Shown: positions 21,814 through 31,285 of the stretch, one piece after another
How positions within the stretch are numbered: position 1 is the stretch's first letter
Layout of the letters: each line of letters begins with the position of its first letter
DNA from: Enterobacter oligotrophicus
Lineage (GTDB): Bacteria; Pseudomonadota; Gammaproteobacteria; Enterobacterales; Enterobacteriaceae
Reading direction: 5' to 3'
Assembly (NCBI RefSeq): GCF_009176645.1
Contig: NZ_AP019007.1
Location: 3,534,001-3,598,000, forward strand
DNA length: 64,000 nt
Made by a program: the position numbers and the translations under genes
Notes under the pieces: generated by a model
What the model saw: the letters and a program-made list of their open reading frames with translations, nothing else
What the model was told of the DNA's origin: nothing
The model's database searches: none

Positions 21814-23262
21814 ATGAAGTTTATCATTAAATTGTTCCCTGAAATCACCATCAAAAGCCAATCTGTGCGTTTGCGCTTTATTAAAATTCTCACCGGGAAC
21901 ATTCGTAACGTATTAAAGCACTACGACGAAACCCTCGCCGTGGTGCGCCACTGGGACCACGTAGAAGTGCGTGCCAAAGACGAAAACAAACGTCTTGATA
22001 TCCGCGACGCGCTGACCCGCATTCCGGGTATCCACCATATTCTGGAAGTGGAAGACGTCCCGTTCAGCGATATGCATGACATCTTTGAAAAAGCGCTGGT
22101 GCAGTACCGCGACCAGATCGAAGGCAAAACCTTCTGTGTGCGCGTGAAGCGCCGTGGCAAGCATGAGTTTAGCTCTATCGAAGTAGAACGCTATGTCGGC
22201 GGTGGTCTGAACCAGCACGTTGAGACGGCGCGCGTGCGCCTGACCAACCCGGATGTGACCGTGAATCTGGAGATCGAAAACGATCGCCTGCTGCTGGTAA
22301 AAGGCCGTTACGAAGGTATCGGTGGCTTCCCGATCGGCACTCAGGAAGATGTGCTGTCGCTGATCTCCGGCGGCTTCGACTCCGGCGTCTCAAGCTACAT
22401 GCTGATGCGTCGCGGCTGCCGCGTACACTACTGCTTCTTCAACCTGGGCGGTGCGGCGCATGAAATCGGCGTGCGTCAGGTGGCGCATTACCTGTGGAAC
22501 CGCTTTGGCAGCTCCCACCGCGTGCGTTTTGTGGCGATCAACTTTGAACCGGTGGTTGGCGAAATCCTGGAGAAAGTGGACGACGGACAGATGGGCGTGG
22601 TACTGAAACGCATGATGGTGCGTGCAGCGTCCAAAGTCGCTGAGCGTTACGGCGTACAGGCGCTGGTCACCGGTGAAGCGCTGGGCCAGGTTTCCAGCCA
22701 GACGCTGACCAACCTGCGTTTGATCGACAACGTCTCGGATACGCTGATCCTGCGTCCGCTGATCTCCCACGATAAAGAGCACATCATCGATTTAGCGCGT
22801 GAAATTGGCACCGAAGATTTTGCCCGCACCATGCCGGAATACTGCGGTGTGATCTCAAAAAGCCCAACCGTCAAAGCGGTGAAGGCGAAGATTGAAGCGG
22901 AAGAAGAGAACTTTGATTTTGCCATTCTTGAGAAAGTGGTGGCGGAAGCGTCCAACATTGATATTCGCGAGATTGCCCAGCAGACCGAGCAGGACGTGGT
23001 CGAAGTTGAGACCGTCAGCGGTTTCGGTGCCAACGATGCGATTCTGGATATCCGCTCTATTGATGAGCAGGATGACAAGCCGCTGAAGGTTGAAGGTGTG
23101 GACGTGGTGTCTCTGCCGTTCTACAAGCTGAGCACCAAATTTGGCGACCTCGACCAGAGCAAAACGTATCTGCTGTGGTGTGAGCGTGGGGTGATGAGCC
23201 GCCTGCAGGCGCTCTACCTGCGCGAGCAGGGCTTTGCGAATGTGAAGGTGTATCGCCCGTAG
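21814..23262 (+). CDS. thiI: tRNA 4-thiouridine synthase / thiazole sulfurtransferase ThiI
   Basis: Makes 4-thiouridine at tRNA position 8 and supplies sulfur for the thiazole ring of thiamine. It is 482 residues. A ferredoxin-like and THUMP region fills the N-terminal third, the PP-loop SGGFDS is at 185-190, and a C-terminal rhodanese domain carries the persulfide Cys456 (LLWCERG). Cys344 (MPEYCGV), the partner in the catalytic disulfide, is also present. So this is the long, thiamine-competent form. Confidence 0.97.
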   Translation: MKFIIKLFPEITIKSQSVRLRFIKILTGNIRNVLKHYDETLAVVRHWDHVEVRAKDENKRLDIRDALTRIPGIHHILEVEDVPFSDMHDIFEKALVQYRDQIEGKTFCVRVKRRGKHEFSSIEVERYVGGGLNQHVETARVRLTNPDVTVNLEIENDRLLLVKGRYEGIGGFPIGTQEDVLSLISGGFDSGVSSYMLMRRGCRVHYCFFNLGGAAHEIGVRQVAHYLWNRFGSSHRVRFVAINFEPVVGEILEKVDDGQMGVVLKRMMVRAASKVAERYGVQALVTGEALGQVSSQTLTNLRLIDNVSDTLILRPLISHDKEHIIDLAREIGTEDFARTMPEYCGVISKSPTVKAVKAKIEAEEENFDFAILEKVVAEASNIDIREIAQQTEQDVVEVETVSGFGANDAILDIRSIDEQDDKPLKVEGVDVVSLPFYKLSTKFGDLDQSKTYLLWCERGVMSRLQALYLREQGFANVKVYRP

Positions 23263-23275
23263 TTTGTTGCCGGGA

Positions 23276-23321
23276 GTGCGGCCTGATGCCCTCACCCCGA
23301 CCCTCTCCCTGTGGGAGAGGG
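23276..23321. repeat. Dispersed hairpin repeat, copy 3 (inverted)
   Basis: Reading the minus strand, CCCTCTCCCACAGGGAGAGGG plus GGTGAGGGCATCAGGCCGCA matches copy 2 almost base for base, in opposite orientation. Copies 2 and 3 bracket yajO-dxs-ispA-xseB-thiI. Confidence 0.75.
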
Positions 23322-23339
23322 AGAAAAGATGAGCACGTG

Positions 23340-23378
23340 TAGGCCGGGTAAGGCGTAGCCGCCACCCGGCTTTTTTTA
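23340..23378. repeat. REP sequence acting as terminator between thiI and yajL
   Basis: AGGCCGGGTAAGGCGTAGCCGCCACCCGGC is a REP unit followed by TTTTTTT, so it can end thiI transcription. The yajL gene converges from the other side, with its stop at 23376. Confidence 0.8.
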
Positions 23379-23966
23379 TTCGTAGTAGTTATAAATCCCT
23401 GCCGCCATCACCAGCGACGACGCCACTTCGTAGGCTTTCTCGCGTCCCACCAGCAGGTCAATAATCTTTAAGCCAAAATCAATCGCGGTACCCGGCCCCT
23501 GGCTGGTCAGCAGATTGACGCGCGGGTCCCAGACGACGCGTTTATCCACCCACTGGTCCTCTGGAATCGTCTCCTTCAGCCCTGGGAAACCGGTCATGTT
23601 GCCAATCGGGAACAGGTTATGAGGAACCAGAACGGTTCCGGCGGCAGCGCAAATCGCGGCGACAATGCGACCAGACAAGTGAAACTGCCTGACGGTCTCG
23701 ACTAGCAGCGGGCTGTCGCGGAAACACTCCGCGCCTTTCACTCCGCCCGGCAAGACGATGACGTCGTAATCGCCGTCAGCCACTTCGACCAGTGGAGCAT
23801 CCGCGAGGAGCTTCACGCCGCGAGAGCAGGTGATGACCCGATCGCCATCGCTGGCGACGCTGGCGGTTGTCACCGCAATCCCACCGCGCACCATTAAGTC
23901 AATGGTGGTTACCGCTTCAGTCTCTTCGCTACCAGGGGCGAGGCATACCAGTGCCGACGCGCTCAT
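23376..23966 (-). CDS. yajL: DJ-1/PfpI-family protein YajL
   Basis: A 196-residue member of the DJ-1 superfamily, reported in E. coli as an oxidative-stress chaperone and protein deglycase. The reactive Cys106 sits in the nucleophile elbow AAICAAAG, with Glu14/Glu15 near the active site. The start is the ATG at 23966 ([15 protein letters not shown]), which overlaps the end of panE by 38 bases; an earlier in-frame start would extend deeper into panE. The overlap implies coupled translation. The elbow reads ICAAAGTV where I recall ICAAPATV in E. coli. Confidence 0.93.
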   Translation of the reverse strand: MSASALVCLAPGSEETEAVTTIDLMVRGGIAVTTASVASDGDRVITCSRGVKLLADAPLVEVADGDYDVIVLPGGVKGAECFRDSPLLVETVRQFHLSGRIVAAICAAAGTVLVPHNLFPIGNMTGFPGLKETIPEDQWVDKRVVWDPRVNLLTSQGPGTAIDFGLKIIDLLVGREKAYEVASSLVMAAGIYNYYE

Positions 23967-24840
23967 ACTCACTCTCCTTACGTTTAATTCGATCATACAG
24001 GCGGGCATTTTCCGGCACAGCGATGCCGTGTGCGCGGGCGCGTTTTAACAGATAGCCGGTGATGTAGTCGATTTCGGTGTGGCGTAACGCCCGAACATCC
24101 TGCAACATCGAAGAGATATTTTCTGCCGTACTATCAATAACCTGCTCAACATAATAGCGTAAATCATCCGCCGATGTGTGTAAGCCTTCACGTTCAATCA
24201 CCGACGCGACCTCGGCACACAAGGCTGCAACCTCCTGAGGATGGTTTTTCAGCTCACCGTTCGGACAGTCCCACAGTGCCGTCAGCGGATTAATCACGCA
24301 GTTGGCCGCCAGCTTGCGCCAGAGCTGTGGGCGAATATTGTTATGCCAGGCCACGTCCGGCAGCACGTTTTGCAGTATGTCCGCCAGATAACTGTAGTCG
24401 CCATCCTGTTCACGGGCCGGGCCAATGTGCGTTACGCCGCTGGCAACATGCACAATGATATTGCCATCACGTCGTGCGGCATGCGTGGTGGTGGCCATCA
24501 GCAGGGGCTGGGCGATGCTTTTCAGCTCATCAAGGGTGCCCATACCGTTATGCAACAGTAAAATGGGCGACGTGGAGGGGAGCTGATCCGCCAGTGTTTT
24601 CACCGCATCCGAAACCTGCCACGCTTTGAGAGTGACCAGTAGCAGGTCGCTTTGCGCAAGAAAATCAGGATCGTTCGCGGTGAGCGATTCGTTAAAGATG
24701 CTTCCGTCTTCATCAATCAGGTTTACACTGCAGTAGGGCTGGGGCACACGCAGCCAGCCCTGTACCTCGTGTCCGTGCTTGCACAGCGCGGTTAGCCATA
24801 GCTGGCCAAGGGCTCCGCATCCGAGCACTGTAATTTTCAT
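23929..24840 (-). CDS. panE: 2-dehydropantoate 2-reductase PanE
   Basis: NADPH-dependent reduction of ketopantoate to pantoate in coenzyme A synthesis. It is 303 residues, as in E. coli. The N-terminal Rossmann motif is [11 protein letters not shown], and the helical C-terminal domain has [11 protein letters not shown], which includes conserved substrate-binding Asn. It is divergent from yajQ and overlaps yajL downstream. Confidence 0.95.
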   Translation of the reverse strand: MKITVLGCGALGQLWLTALCKHGHEVQGWLRVPQPYCSVNLIDEDGSIFNESLTANDPDFLAQSDLLLVTLKAWQVSDAVKTLADQLPSTSPILLLHNGMGTLDELKSIAQPLLMATTTHAARRDGNIIVHVASGVTHIGPAREQDGDYSYLADILQNVLPDVAWHNNIRPQLWRKLAANCVINPLTALWDCPNGELKNHPQEVAALCAEVASVIEREGLHTSADDLRYYVEQVIDSTAENISSMLQDVRALRHTEIDYITGYLLKRARAHGIAVPENARLYDRIKRKESEYERVGTGMPRPW

Positions 24841-24964
24841 TGTTCCTCCTCACCTGCAACTGCGCCAGGTGTTACGGCCTAAGTATAGCGCCGTCAGCTA
24901 CGCTTCTCGTTATGCCTTGTAGCGGGTATTATGCAACGCAACAAAAATGAAGGGAGAAGAAAAG

Positions 24965-25456
24965 ATGCCATCTTTCGATATTGTTTCCGAAGTTGATATC
25001 CAGGAAGTCCGCAACGGCGTGGAAAACGCAAGCCGTGAAGTTGAGTCACGTTTCGATTTTCGCGGCGTTGAGGCGACGTTTGAGCTGAACGATGCAAATA
25101 AGACGATTAAGGTGCTGAGCGAATCTGATTTCCAGGTAAATCAGCTGCTCGATATTCTGCGCGCCAAGCTGTTAAAGCGTGGCATTGAAGGCACATCGCT
25201 GGATGTGCCGGAAGAGTTTGTGCACAGCGGCAAAACCTGGTTTATTGAAGCCAAACTGAAGCAGGGTATTGAGAGCGCGGTGCAGAAAAAAATCGTTAAG
25301 CTCATTAAAGACAGCAAGCTGAAAGTTCAGGCGCAGATCCAGGGGGAAGAAATCCGTGTAACCGGTAAATCCCGTGACGATCTGCAGTCCGTCATGGCGC
25401 TGGTGCGCGGTGGCGATCTGGGACAACCGTTCCAGTTTAAAAACTTCCGCGATTAA
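24965..25456 (+). CDS. yajQ: Nucleotide-binding protein YajQ
   Basis: A 163-residue protein with two ferredoxin-like RNA-binding-type domains, reported to bind GTP/ATP and, in some bacteria, cyclic di-GMP. I start it at the ATG at 24965 ([11 protein letters not shown]), the start used in the family; a codon at 24947 in the same frame would read through the ribosome binding site AGGGAGA. The end, [14 protein letters not shown], is the family C-terminus. Confidence 0.95.
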   Translation: MPSFDIVSEVDIQEVRNGVENASREVESRFDFRGVEATFELNDANKTIKVLSESDFQVNQLLDILRAKLLKRGIEGTSLDVPEEFVHSGKTWFIEAKLKQGIESAVQKKIVKLIKDSKLKVQAQIQGEEIRVTGKSRDDLQSVMALVRGGDLGQPFQFKNFRD

Positions 25457-25459
25457 GTC

Positions 25460-25488
25460 AAAAAAGCCCGGTTTTCCGGGCTTTTTTT
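25460..25488. terminator. Bidirectional terminator between yajQ and yajR
   Basis: AAAAAGCCCGG and CCGGGCTTTTT form a stem with a four-base loop; A and T runs on either side serve both converging genes. It abuts the yajR stop codon. Confidence 0.88.
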
Positions 25489-26849
25489 CAGGCTTTCAGC
25501 GCCTGCTCCACTTCAAAGCGGTTAGTGATTTTGCTGTCAATTTTGACGTAGGCGCTACGCTCTTCCGGCACAACCAACACCTCAGTAACGCCTTCTTTCG
25601 CTTCAAGGCGCTGTTTTAGCGCATCGTTAATGTCGATATCGTCCGGGATTTCCACTCGTAAACTGCTGACATAGCGCGGCTCTTTCATGGTGCTGGCGAT
25701 AAGCAGCCAGAGCATCGCCAGCAATGCACCTGCTAAAAATACCGTTTGAGAGTCAAACAGGCCGTCCACCCAGCCGCCGAGGGAGCCACCAATCGCGACG
25801 CCGATAAACTGACTGGTGGAGTAAATCCCCATCGCGGTGCCTTTGTAGCCAGCCGGGGATTCTTTGCTGATAAGTGAAGGTAACAGCGCTTCCATCAGAT
25901 TAAAGGCCAGGAAGAATAGCTGCACGCCGATAACCAGTTCCCAGAAGTGGGGGCCCGAACCCCACAGCACGATTTCCGCAATCAGCAGTAGTGCCACGCA
26001 ACCGAGGAAGACGCGTTTCATCTTACGTTTCACTTCGGCGTAGATGATAAACGGCACGACGGAGACAAAAGAGATAAGCATGGTCACCAGATAGATTTTC
26101 CAGTGTTCCGCAGCCGGGAAGCCCGCAGCCGCCAGTTGGCCTGGAAGCGCCACAAACGTGGACATTAGCAGGATGTGCAGGCACATAATGCCGAAATTCA
26201 GCTTCAGCAGGCGTGGCTCGGCAATCACCTTATTAAAGCTGCCTTTTACCATGCCGGATTCACGGTTCAGAACGTGGTTTTTACTGTCCGGGACAACCCA
26301 TAGCGTTAATGCAATGCCGAGCGTTGCTAGCGCGGCAATCATCCAGAACAGGGCGTGCAGGCCAAGTTTATGCGTGATGATGGGGCCAAGCACCATCGCA
26401 ATCGCAAAGGTGACGCCAAAGCTGACGCCAATAAAGGCCATCGCTTTAGTGCGGTTCTGCTCGCGGGTTAAGTCCGACAATAGCGCCATAACGGCGGCGG
26501 CAATCGCGCCAGAGCCCTGCAGGGCGCGGCCAAGAATAATGCCCCAGATAGAGTGGGAGAGGGCGGCAATCACGCTACCCAGTACAAAGACCAGTAGCCC
26601 GCCGACGATAAGCGGCTTGCGACCAACGCGGTCAGAGAGTAAACCAAAGGGGATCTGGAAGATCGCCTGGGCTAAACCATAAATGCCAATCGCCAGGCCA
26701 ATCAACGCTTCGCTGGCACCCTGTAGCGCCATTCCGTATGTGGTCAGAACAGGCAGGACCATAAACATGCCAAGCATACGTAGCGAGAAAACAGTCCCTA
26801 AACCCCAGGTCGCGCGCAACTCGCCCGGCGTCATTTTATAATCGTTCAT
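25488..26849 (-). CDS. yajR: MFS transporter YajR
   Basis: A 453-residue inner-membrane transporter of the major facilitator superfamily with about twelve membrane segments. Motif A reads GLLSDRVGRKPLIVGG between helices 2 and 3. The last 65 residues form the small cytoplasmic YAM domain (ferredoxin-like, around YVSSLRVEIP...VTEVLVVPE), which is specific to this family. The substrate is unknown. The ATG at 26849 (MNDYKMTPGELRA) follows the sequence known for the family. In E. coli its neighbour is cyoE; here the fucose-type locus lies between. Confidence 0.93.
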   Translation of the reverse strand: MNDYKMTPGELRATWGLGTVFSLRMLGMFMVLPVLTTYGMALQGASEALIGLAIGIYGLAQAIFQIPFGLLSDRVGRKPLIVGGLLVFVLGSVIAALSHSIWGIILGRALQGSGAIAAAVMALLSDLTREQNRTKAMAFIGVSFGVTFAIAMVLGPIITHKLGLHALFWMIAALATLGIALTLWVVPDSKNHVLNRESGMVKGSFNKVIAEPRLLKLNFGIMCLHILLMSTFVALPGQLAAAGFPAAEHWKIYLVTMLISFVSVVPFIIYAEVKRKMKRVFLGCVALLLIAEIVLWGSGPHFWELVIGVQLFFLAFNLMEALLPSLISKESPAGYKGTAMGIYSTSQFIGVAIGGSLGGWVDGLFDSQTVFLAGALLAMLWLLIASTMKEPRYVSSLRVEIPDDIDINDALKQRLEAKEGVTEVLVVPEERSAYVKIDSKITNRFEVEQALKA

Positions 26850-26964
26850 TACCACCTCTACCAAAATGCAGGCCATAGTTTAGGCGGGGTGATAAGTGCG
26901 GTAAATAGGTGTTTGTTTAAGAGATATTACGAGGGTGTGATAAAAGCACCCTCGGATAAAAAAA

Positions 26965-27612
26965 TTACGCCTCGACGCGCAACCCGTAGCTTTTGAATTT
27001 TTCAAGCACGACGGCAATTTCCTCGTTGCTGAGCACCGGGACGGGATCAACAATCGCCAGCGTTTTCAGATAGAGTTTTGCCAGTACCTCCACTTCCTGC
27101 GCCAGCCACAGCGCTTTCTCAAGGCTCTCTTCGCAGGTTATCAACCCATGATGCTGCAACAGCGTGGCTTTGCGATCGCGTAACGCCACCGCGACATGCT
27201 CTGACAGGGCGCGTGTACCGAAGGTCGCGTAAGGGGCGCAAGGGATGGAGTTACCGCCCGCGGCGGCAATCATGTAGTGAATGGCCGGAATAGGGCGATT
27301 CAGTATCGAGACGGCTGTGCTGTTGACTGCGTGGTTATGAACGACGGCATTGGCTTCCGGGCGAGTTTGATACACCACCTGATGAAAACGCCATTCGCTC
27401 GACGGCAGTTTCCCCTCCTCGTGGTGACCCTCTGCATCCACATAGACGATGCTCTCTTCGGTGAGGTACTCGTAGGGAATGCCGGTCGGTGTAATCAGCA
27501 TCCCGTCGCGGTAGCGCACGCTAATGTTGCCGGCGGTACCCTGATTTAACCCTAAACGGGTCATCTCAAGGCAGGTATCGATAATGTCTCTGGCTAATCG
27601 GGCTCGTTCCAT
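26965..27612 (-). CDS. fucA: L-fuculose-1-phosphate aldolase FucA
   Basis: Class II, zinc-dependent aldolase that splits L-fuculose 1-phosphate into dihydroxyacetone phosphate and L-lactaldehyde; it also splits D-ribulose 1-phosphate, giving glycolaldehyde. The protein is 215 residues, the E. coli length, and closely resembles it. Zinc ligands His92 and His94 (VVHNHAV) and His155 (LQHHG) and catalytic Glu73 (SSEWRF) are all present. It is the last gene of the minus-strand unit, 27 bases after the LacI-type regulator, with CGGAG as ribosome binding site. In E. coli fucA is divergent from fucPIKUR; here it is at the distal end of the transporter operon. Confidence 0.94.
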   Translation of the reverse strand: MERARLARDIIDTCLEMTRLGLNQGTAGNISVRYRDGMLITPTGIPYEYLTEESIVYVDAEGHHEEGKLPSSEWRFHQVVYQTRPEANAVVHNHAVNSTAVSILNRPIPAIHYMIAAAGGNSIPCAPYATFGTRALSEHVAVALRDRKATLLQHHGLITCEESLEKALWLAQEVEVLAKLYLKTLAIVDPVPVLSNEEIAVVLEKFKSYGLRVEA

Positions 27613-27639
27613 TTTTATTCTCCGGGTACAGTTTTATTC

Positions 27640-28635
27640 TTACTGGCGGGAACGTTTGACCAGCTTCATATCGACTTTCGCCGTCTCGTTGACTGCGTCG
27701 CCGTCGATGGCTCGTTGCATAAGTTCAAACGCTTTTTCCGCCCAGGTATCTTCATCCTGCTGCATCGACCAGACGCTGTTAGGCAGGAATCCCAGCATGG
27801 GGTGTTCATCGAATGTGCCGATATTGATATTCCTCGGGACTGAGCCAGTACGTGCGCGCAGGGCCTCGATTGCTCCTTCCAGCACCGGTAACGACGAGGC
27901 GATAAAAGCCTGCGGGACACCGTTGCTGGCGATAAGTGAGTCCATCAGGGCGTATCCCCCCTGCGGCGTGTTGTCTGGCCCTTCGATGACCCACTCGCGG
28001 TGGTTAATTCCTGCGGCTTTCAACGCATGCAGATAACCGTTGAGACGGTCGGTGATGCTGGGAAGCGCGGTATCGCCAACCAGAAACCAGAGCGGAGTTT
28101 CGCTACTCTCCAGCATGCTGCTGGTCAGTTCATCGCCCCCGGCTTCGTTATGACTCTCCACCAGTGCGTTGTCGGTAAAGCCAAAATCACGGTCGAGGAG
28201 CACCAGCGGCTTTTGGATCTGCCGCAAATGGTGCTGCTGGTTTTCCAGCGTGGAGGGGACGATAAACAGGCCGTCCACGTTGCGTGCCATTAAGGCTTTT
28301 ACCAGCTTGTTTTCGTAATCCACATCGTTATACGTACAGCTGATCATCAGTTGATAGCCCGAACGGCGGCAGCGCAGTTCGAGTTTTTCTGCGAGCGTGG
28401 CAAAGAAGACGTTGGAGATATTGGGCACGATAAGCCCCAGCGTCTCGGTTTTGTTCAGCTTCAGGCTGCGCGCTGAATGGTTCAGTGTGTAGCCGTAGCG
28501 CTCGACATGTTCATTAATTCTGGCCTGCGTTTTCACGCTAATCCGGTACTGCTCAGCTTTGCCGCCCAGCACCAGCCGAACGGTGGTGACGGATAAATTC
28601 AGATCCTTAGCTATCTGTTCAACTGTTTTGGCCAT
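27640..28635 (-). CDS. LacI-family transcriptional regulator of the fucose-type locus
   Basis: A 331-residue LacI/GalR-type regulator. The helix-turn-helix TVEQIAKDLNLSVTTVRLVL with the following GGKAEQYRIS resembles the FruR/Cra subgroup. The hinge helix ARSLK (about 55-59) leads into LGLIVPNISNVFFA, the start of the periplasmic-binding-protein-like sensor domain. It lies between the FGGY kinase and fucA, inside the operon, with its own AAGGATTGAGG ribosome binding site. The two palindromes at 33829 and 34068 are the natural candidate operators. The effector is probably a pathway sugar or sugar phosphate; this is inferred from position only. Confidence 0.85.
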   Translation of the reverse strand: MAKTVEQIAKDLNLSVTTVRLVLGGKAEQYRISVKTQARINEHVERYGYTLNHSARSLKLNKTETLGLIVPNISNVFFATLAEKLELRCRRSGYQLMISCTYNDVDYENKLVKALMARNVDGLFIVPSTLENQQHHLRQIQKPLVLLDRDFGFTDNALVESHNEAGGDELTSSMLESSETPLWFLVGDTALPSITDRLNGYLHALKAAGINHREWVIEGPDNTPQGGYALMDSLIASNGVPQAFIASSLPVLEGAIEALRARTGSVPRNINIGTFDEHPMLGFLPNSVWSMQQDEDTWAEKAFELMQRAIDGDAVNETAKVDMKLVKRSRQ

Positions 28636-28696
28636 TGCTATGCCTCAATCCTTAACGTACGTGAAAAACTGCAGATAAAGCATACGCATCCTGCCA

Positions 28697-30286
28697 TTAC
28701 ATTTCCTGTTGCATCAGTTGATTAAGCGCCTGCTGCTGTGTCCACAGCGCAAGGTAAGCCGCGTATTTTTGCTGGTGGAAGGCCGCCGTTTCCGGACGAC
28801 GGGGAATGACTTCTCCGGTTTTGACCATCACACGCGTGGCATCGGTTAACGTGGGCCAGGCACCACTTGCCACTGCGCCGCAAATTGCCGCCCCCAGCGT
28901 GACCGCATCCTCTTCAGCTAACAGATGGATGTCGCAGCCTGTTGCATCGGCGTATTCCCTCAGCCAGAGCGGGTTATGGGTCGCCCCGCCGCAAATCACA
29001 ATACGTGACAGCGTGTGGCCCTGGTGCGTCAGGGTGTCGATGATATGTCGCGTGCCGTAGGCGATAGCCTGCAGCGTGGCGAGATACAGCCTTGCCAGCG
29101 CGCGTTCTCCCGTTTCCAGCGTCAGGCCAACGACGCTGCCTCGTGCGTCCGGGCGCGAACGTGGCGAACGATTGCCGTGGTGATCCGCCAGAATATGCAG
29201 GTTGCGGGTGGGGTATTTCTCCTCCTGTTCAAGGGCAGTGACCCAGTCATTAATTAGCGCCACCGGATGGCGTTGTGCCGCCTTCGCTTTCGCCAGTAAC
29301 TCCGCGCTGGCTCCGTGTTCGCGCAGCGTCCAGTCGACCAGCGCGCCAGCAGCACTCTGCCCGCCTTCTGTCAGCCAGTAGCCCGGCAGCATGGCGCTCC
29401 AGTAAGGTCCCCAGACGCCGGGCGTGTGGATCTCTTTCTGGCTGGCAAGCATATGGCAGTTTGAGGTTCCGCTGATGAGTGCCAGCGTACCTTCCGGCTG
29501 CGATCCGGTTAGCGCCACGCCGCCCGCGTGGGCGTCGATCATGCCGCTTGCCACGATTACGCCTTCGGATAAACCCAGCGCGTGTGCCGCCTGCGGGCTT
29601 AAAGTTCCCGCACAGTCGGCTACGTCCAGAATATGTTCGGGAATTTTAGTCAGTAGGTTTTCCAGACCAACGGCCCTGAGCAGGGTGTCGCTGAAACGTG
29701 CCTCATGCGCCAGGTAGTTCCATTTGCAGGTGAGAGTGCAAAGGCTGGCGACGTCCTGACCGGTCGCTTTCCAGACCAGAAAATCGGCCAGGTCGAAAAA
29801 ACGCCAGGCCTTATTCCAGGTTTCAGGATGGTGATGCTGTAGCCACAGCAGCTTGGGCAGCTCCATCTCAATGCTCACTTCGCCGCCCACATAGCGCAGC
29901 GCCGGGTCGCGGGTGGCATTAATTTGGGCGGTTTCAGCCTGCGCCCGGTGATCCATCCACATGATAATGTCCTGCGTCGGCGGGCCGTCCGGCGAGACGC
30001 TCAGGCCATTTCCGTTGGCATCCAGCGCCACCAGCGAACAGGTGGCGTCGAATCCCACGGAGCGAATGGCTTCACTGGCGATACCCGATGAGTCGACGGC
30101 TTCCCGCACCACCGCGCAAACCTGCTGCCAGATCTCCGCGGAAGATTGTTCCACGCGCGCGTTACTGGCATGAAACTGCGATATCGGGCGGGTCGCAAAG
30201 CTCAGTCGATCGCCCTGGGCAGAGTAAAGCCCCGCCCGCACGCTGGCTGAACCGACATCAACGCCGAGGAAATAGCCGTCACTCAT
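28697..30286 (-). CDS. FGGY-family pentulose kinase (D-ribulokinase-like)
   Basis: A 529-residue sugar kinase of the FGGY family. The N-terminal phosphate-1 motif is GVDVGSASVRAG (8-19), and substrate and catalytic parts are WMDHRA (110-115), MIDAHAGG with catalytic Asp251, GTSNCHM (273-279), DHHGNRSP (368-375) and CGGATHNPLW (432-441). The GTSxCHM, GNRSP and DAHAGG motifs are typical of the D-ribulokinase-like subfamily, not of FucK or RhaB. It is predicted to phosphorylate a ketopentose such as D-ribulose at O5. It is 11 bases downstream of the binding-protein gene. A second, different kinase (fucK) lies in the divergent unit. Confidence 0.82.
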   Translation of the reverse strand: MSDGYFLGVDVGSASVRAGLYSAQGDRLSFATRPISQFHASNARVEQSSAEIWQQVCAVVREAVDSSGIASEAIRSVGFDATCSLVALDANGNGLSVSPDGPPTQDIIMWMDHRAQAETAQINATRDPALRYVGGEVSIEMELPKLLWLQHHHPETWNKAWRFFDLADFLVWKATGQDVASLCTLTCKWNYLAHEARFSDTLLRAVGLENLLTKIPEHILDVADCAGTLSPQAAHALGLSEGVIVASGMIDAHAGGVALTGSQPEGTLALISGTSNCHMLASQKEIHTPGVWGPYWSAMLPGYWLTEGGQSAAGALVDWTLREHGASAELLAKAKAAQRHPVALINDWVTALEQEEKYPTRNLHILADHHGNRSPRSRPDARGSVVGLTLETGERALARLYLATLQAIAYGTRHIIDTLTHQGHTLSRIVICGGATHNPLWLREYADATGCDIHLLAEEDAVTLGAAICGAVASGAWPTLTDATRVMVKTGEVIPRRPETAAFHQQKYAAYLALWTQQQALNQLMQQEM

Positions 30287-30297
30287 CCTGAACTCCC

Positions 30298-31248
30298 TTA
30301 TTTTTTACCAAACGGATGCAGCAGTTTATCAATTTCAGGGGTGTTGATATTCTGTGCATTGACATATTTCACTGGAATATCAATTTCTTTCGCCACGGTC
30401 TGCCCGGAAATCACCGCATTCAGCGCTTTAATGCCCTGGTAGCCAATCTGATATGCATCCTGAACCACAAAGCCCTGAATCACACCGTTCTTAAGGAAAT
30501 TAATGATTGCTTCGGTACTGTCGAAGCCGATGACCTTAACTTTCCCCTTCAGGTTCTGGCTGTCGATGGCGTTCGCCACGCCCAGGGTTGAGCCTTCATT
30601 CGTGGCATAAATGCCCGCGATATCCGGGTTGGCCTGAACCATATCAATGGTTTTATCCATCGCTTTTTGCGGGTCGCCATCGCTGTACTGGACAGGCAGC
30701 ACCTGAATGTTCGGATACTTCGCTTTCATCTCCTCGCTGAACCCTTCGGAGCGTTCGATGGCGGAGGTCGTCCCGGCTACGTGGGCAATGATCCCCACTT
30801 TCCCTTTCTGACCGATCTGCTCAGCCAGCGCGTCCGCCGCCTGTGCGCCCGCCTTACGGTTGTTGGTGGCGACAAAGCTGGCCGGGATATCGGAATTCAC
30901 GCCGGAGTCGAACGTTACGACCTTAATTCCACGGCTGTTGGCGGTTTCGACCAGCGGGGCAAGGGCATTAGCGTCCAGCGCGGCCAGCAGCAGGCCGTTC
31001 GGTTTCTGCGCCATGGTGTTTTCCACCAGCTGGATTTGCTCGGCGATTTGCGTTTCATCCGCCGGGCCTAAATAGCTGGTTTTGTCACCTAACTCCTTTG
31101 CGGCGGCTTCGGTTCCCATTTTGACCGTTTGCCAGAATTCATGCTGATAGCCTTTACTGACCACCGGCAGGTTTAAATCTTTCGCCAGCGCGCTGCTGGT
31201 CATGATGGCGACGAGCGACAGGGCGCTCAGGATATGGCTGGTTTTCAT
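30298..31248 (-). CDS. Periplasmic sugar-binding protein of ABC transporter
   Basis: A 316-residue ribose-type binding protein (Peripla_BP_4 fold, RbsB-like). A signal peptide ends with SSALA near residue 22. The mature protein has the two-lobed fold pattern: NLPVVSKGYQHEFW, a central FVATNNRKAGAQAADAL, and IAGIYATNEGSTLGVANA. It presumably delivers the sugar to the adjacent permease and ATPase. The ligand is not readable from sequence, but the locus implies L-fucose, D-arabinose or a related pentose. The permease gene ends 37 bases upstream. Confidence 0.85.
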   Translation of the reverse strand: MKTSHILSALSLVAIMTSSALAKDLNLPVVSKGYQHEFWQTVKMGTEAAAKELGDKTSYLGPADETQIAEQIQLVENTMAQKPNGLLLAALDANALAPLVETANSRGIKVVTFDSGVNSDIPASFVATNNRKAGAQAADALAEQIGQKGKVGIIAHVAGTTSAIERSEGFSEEMKAKYPNIQVLPVQYSDGDPQKAMDKTIDMVQANPDIAGIYATNEGSTLGVANAIDSQNLKGKVKVIGFDSTEAIINFLKNGVIQGFVVQDAYQIGYQGIKALNAVISGQTVAKEIDIPVKYVNAQNINTPEIDKLLHPFGKK

Positions 31249-31285
31249 TATTTTGCTCCGTTGTAGGGTTTTTTGTGTCGAGAAC

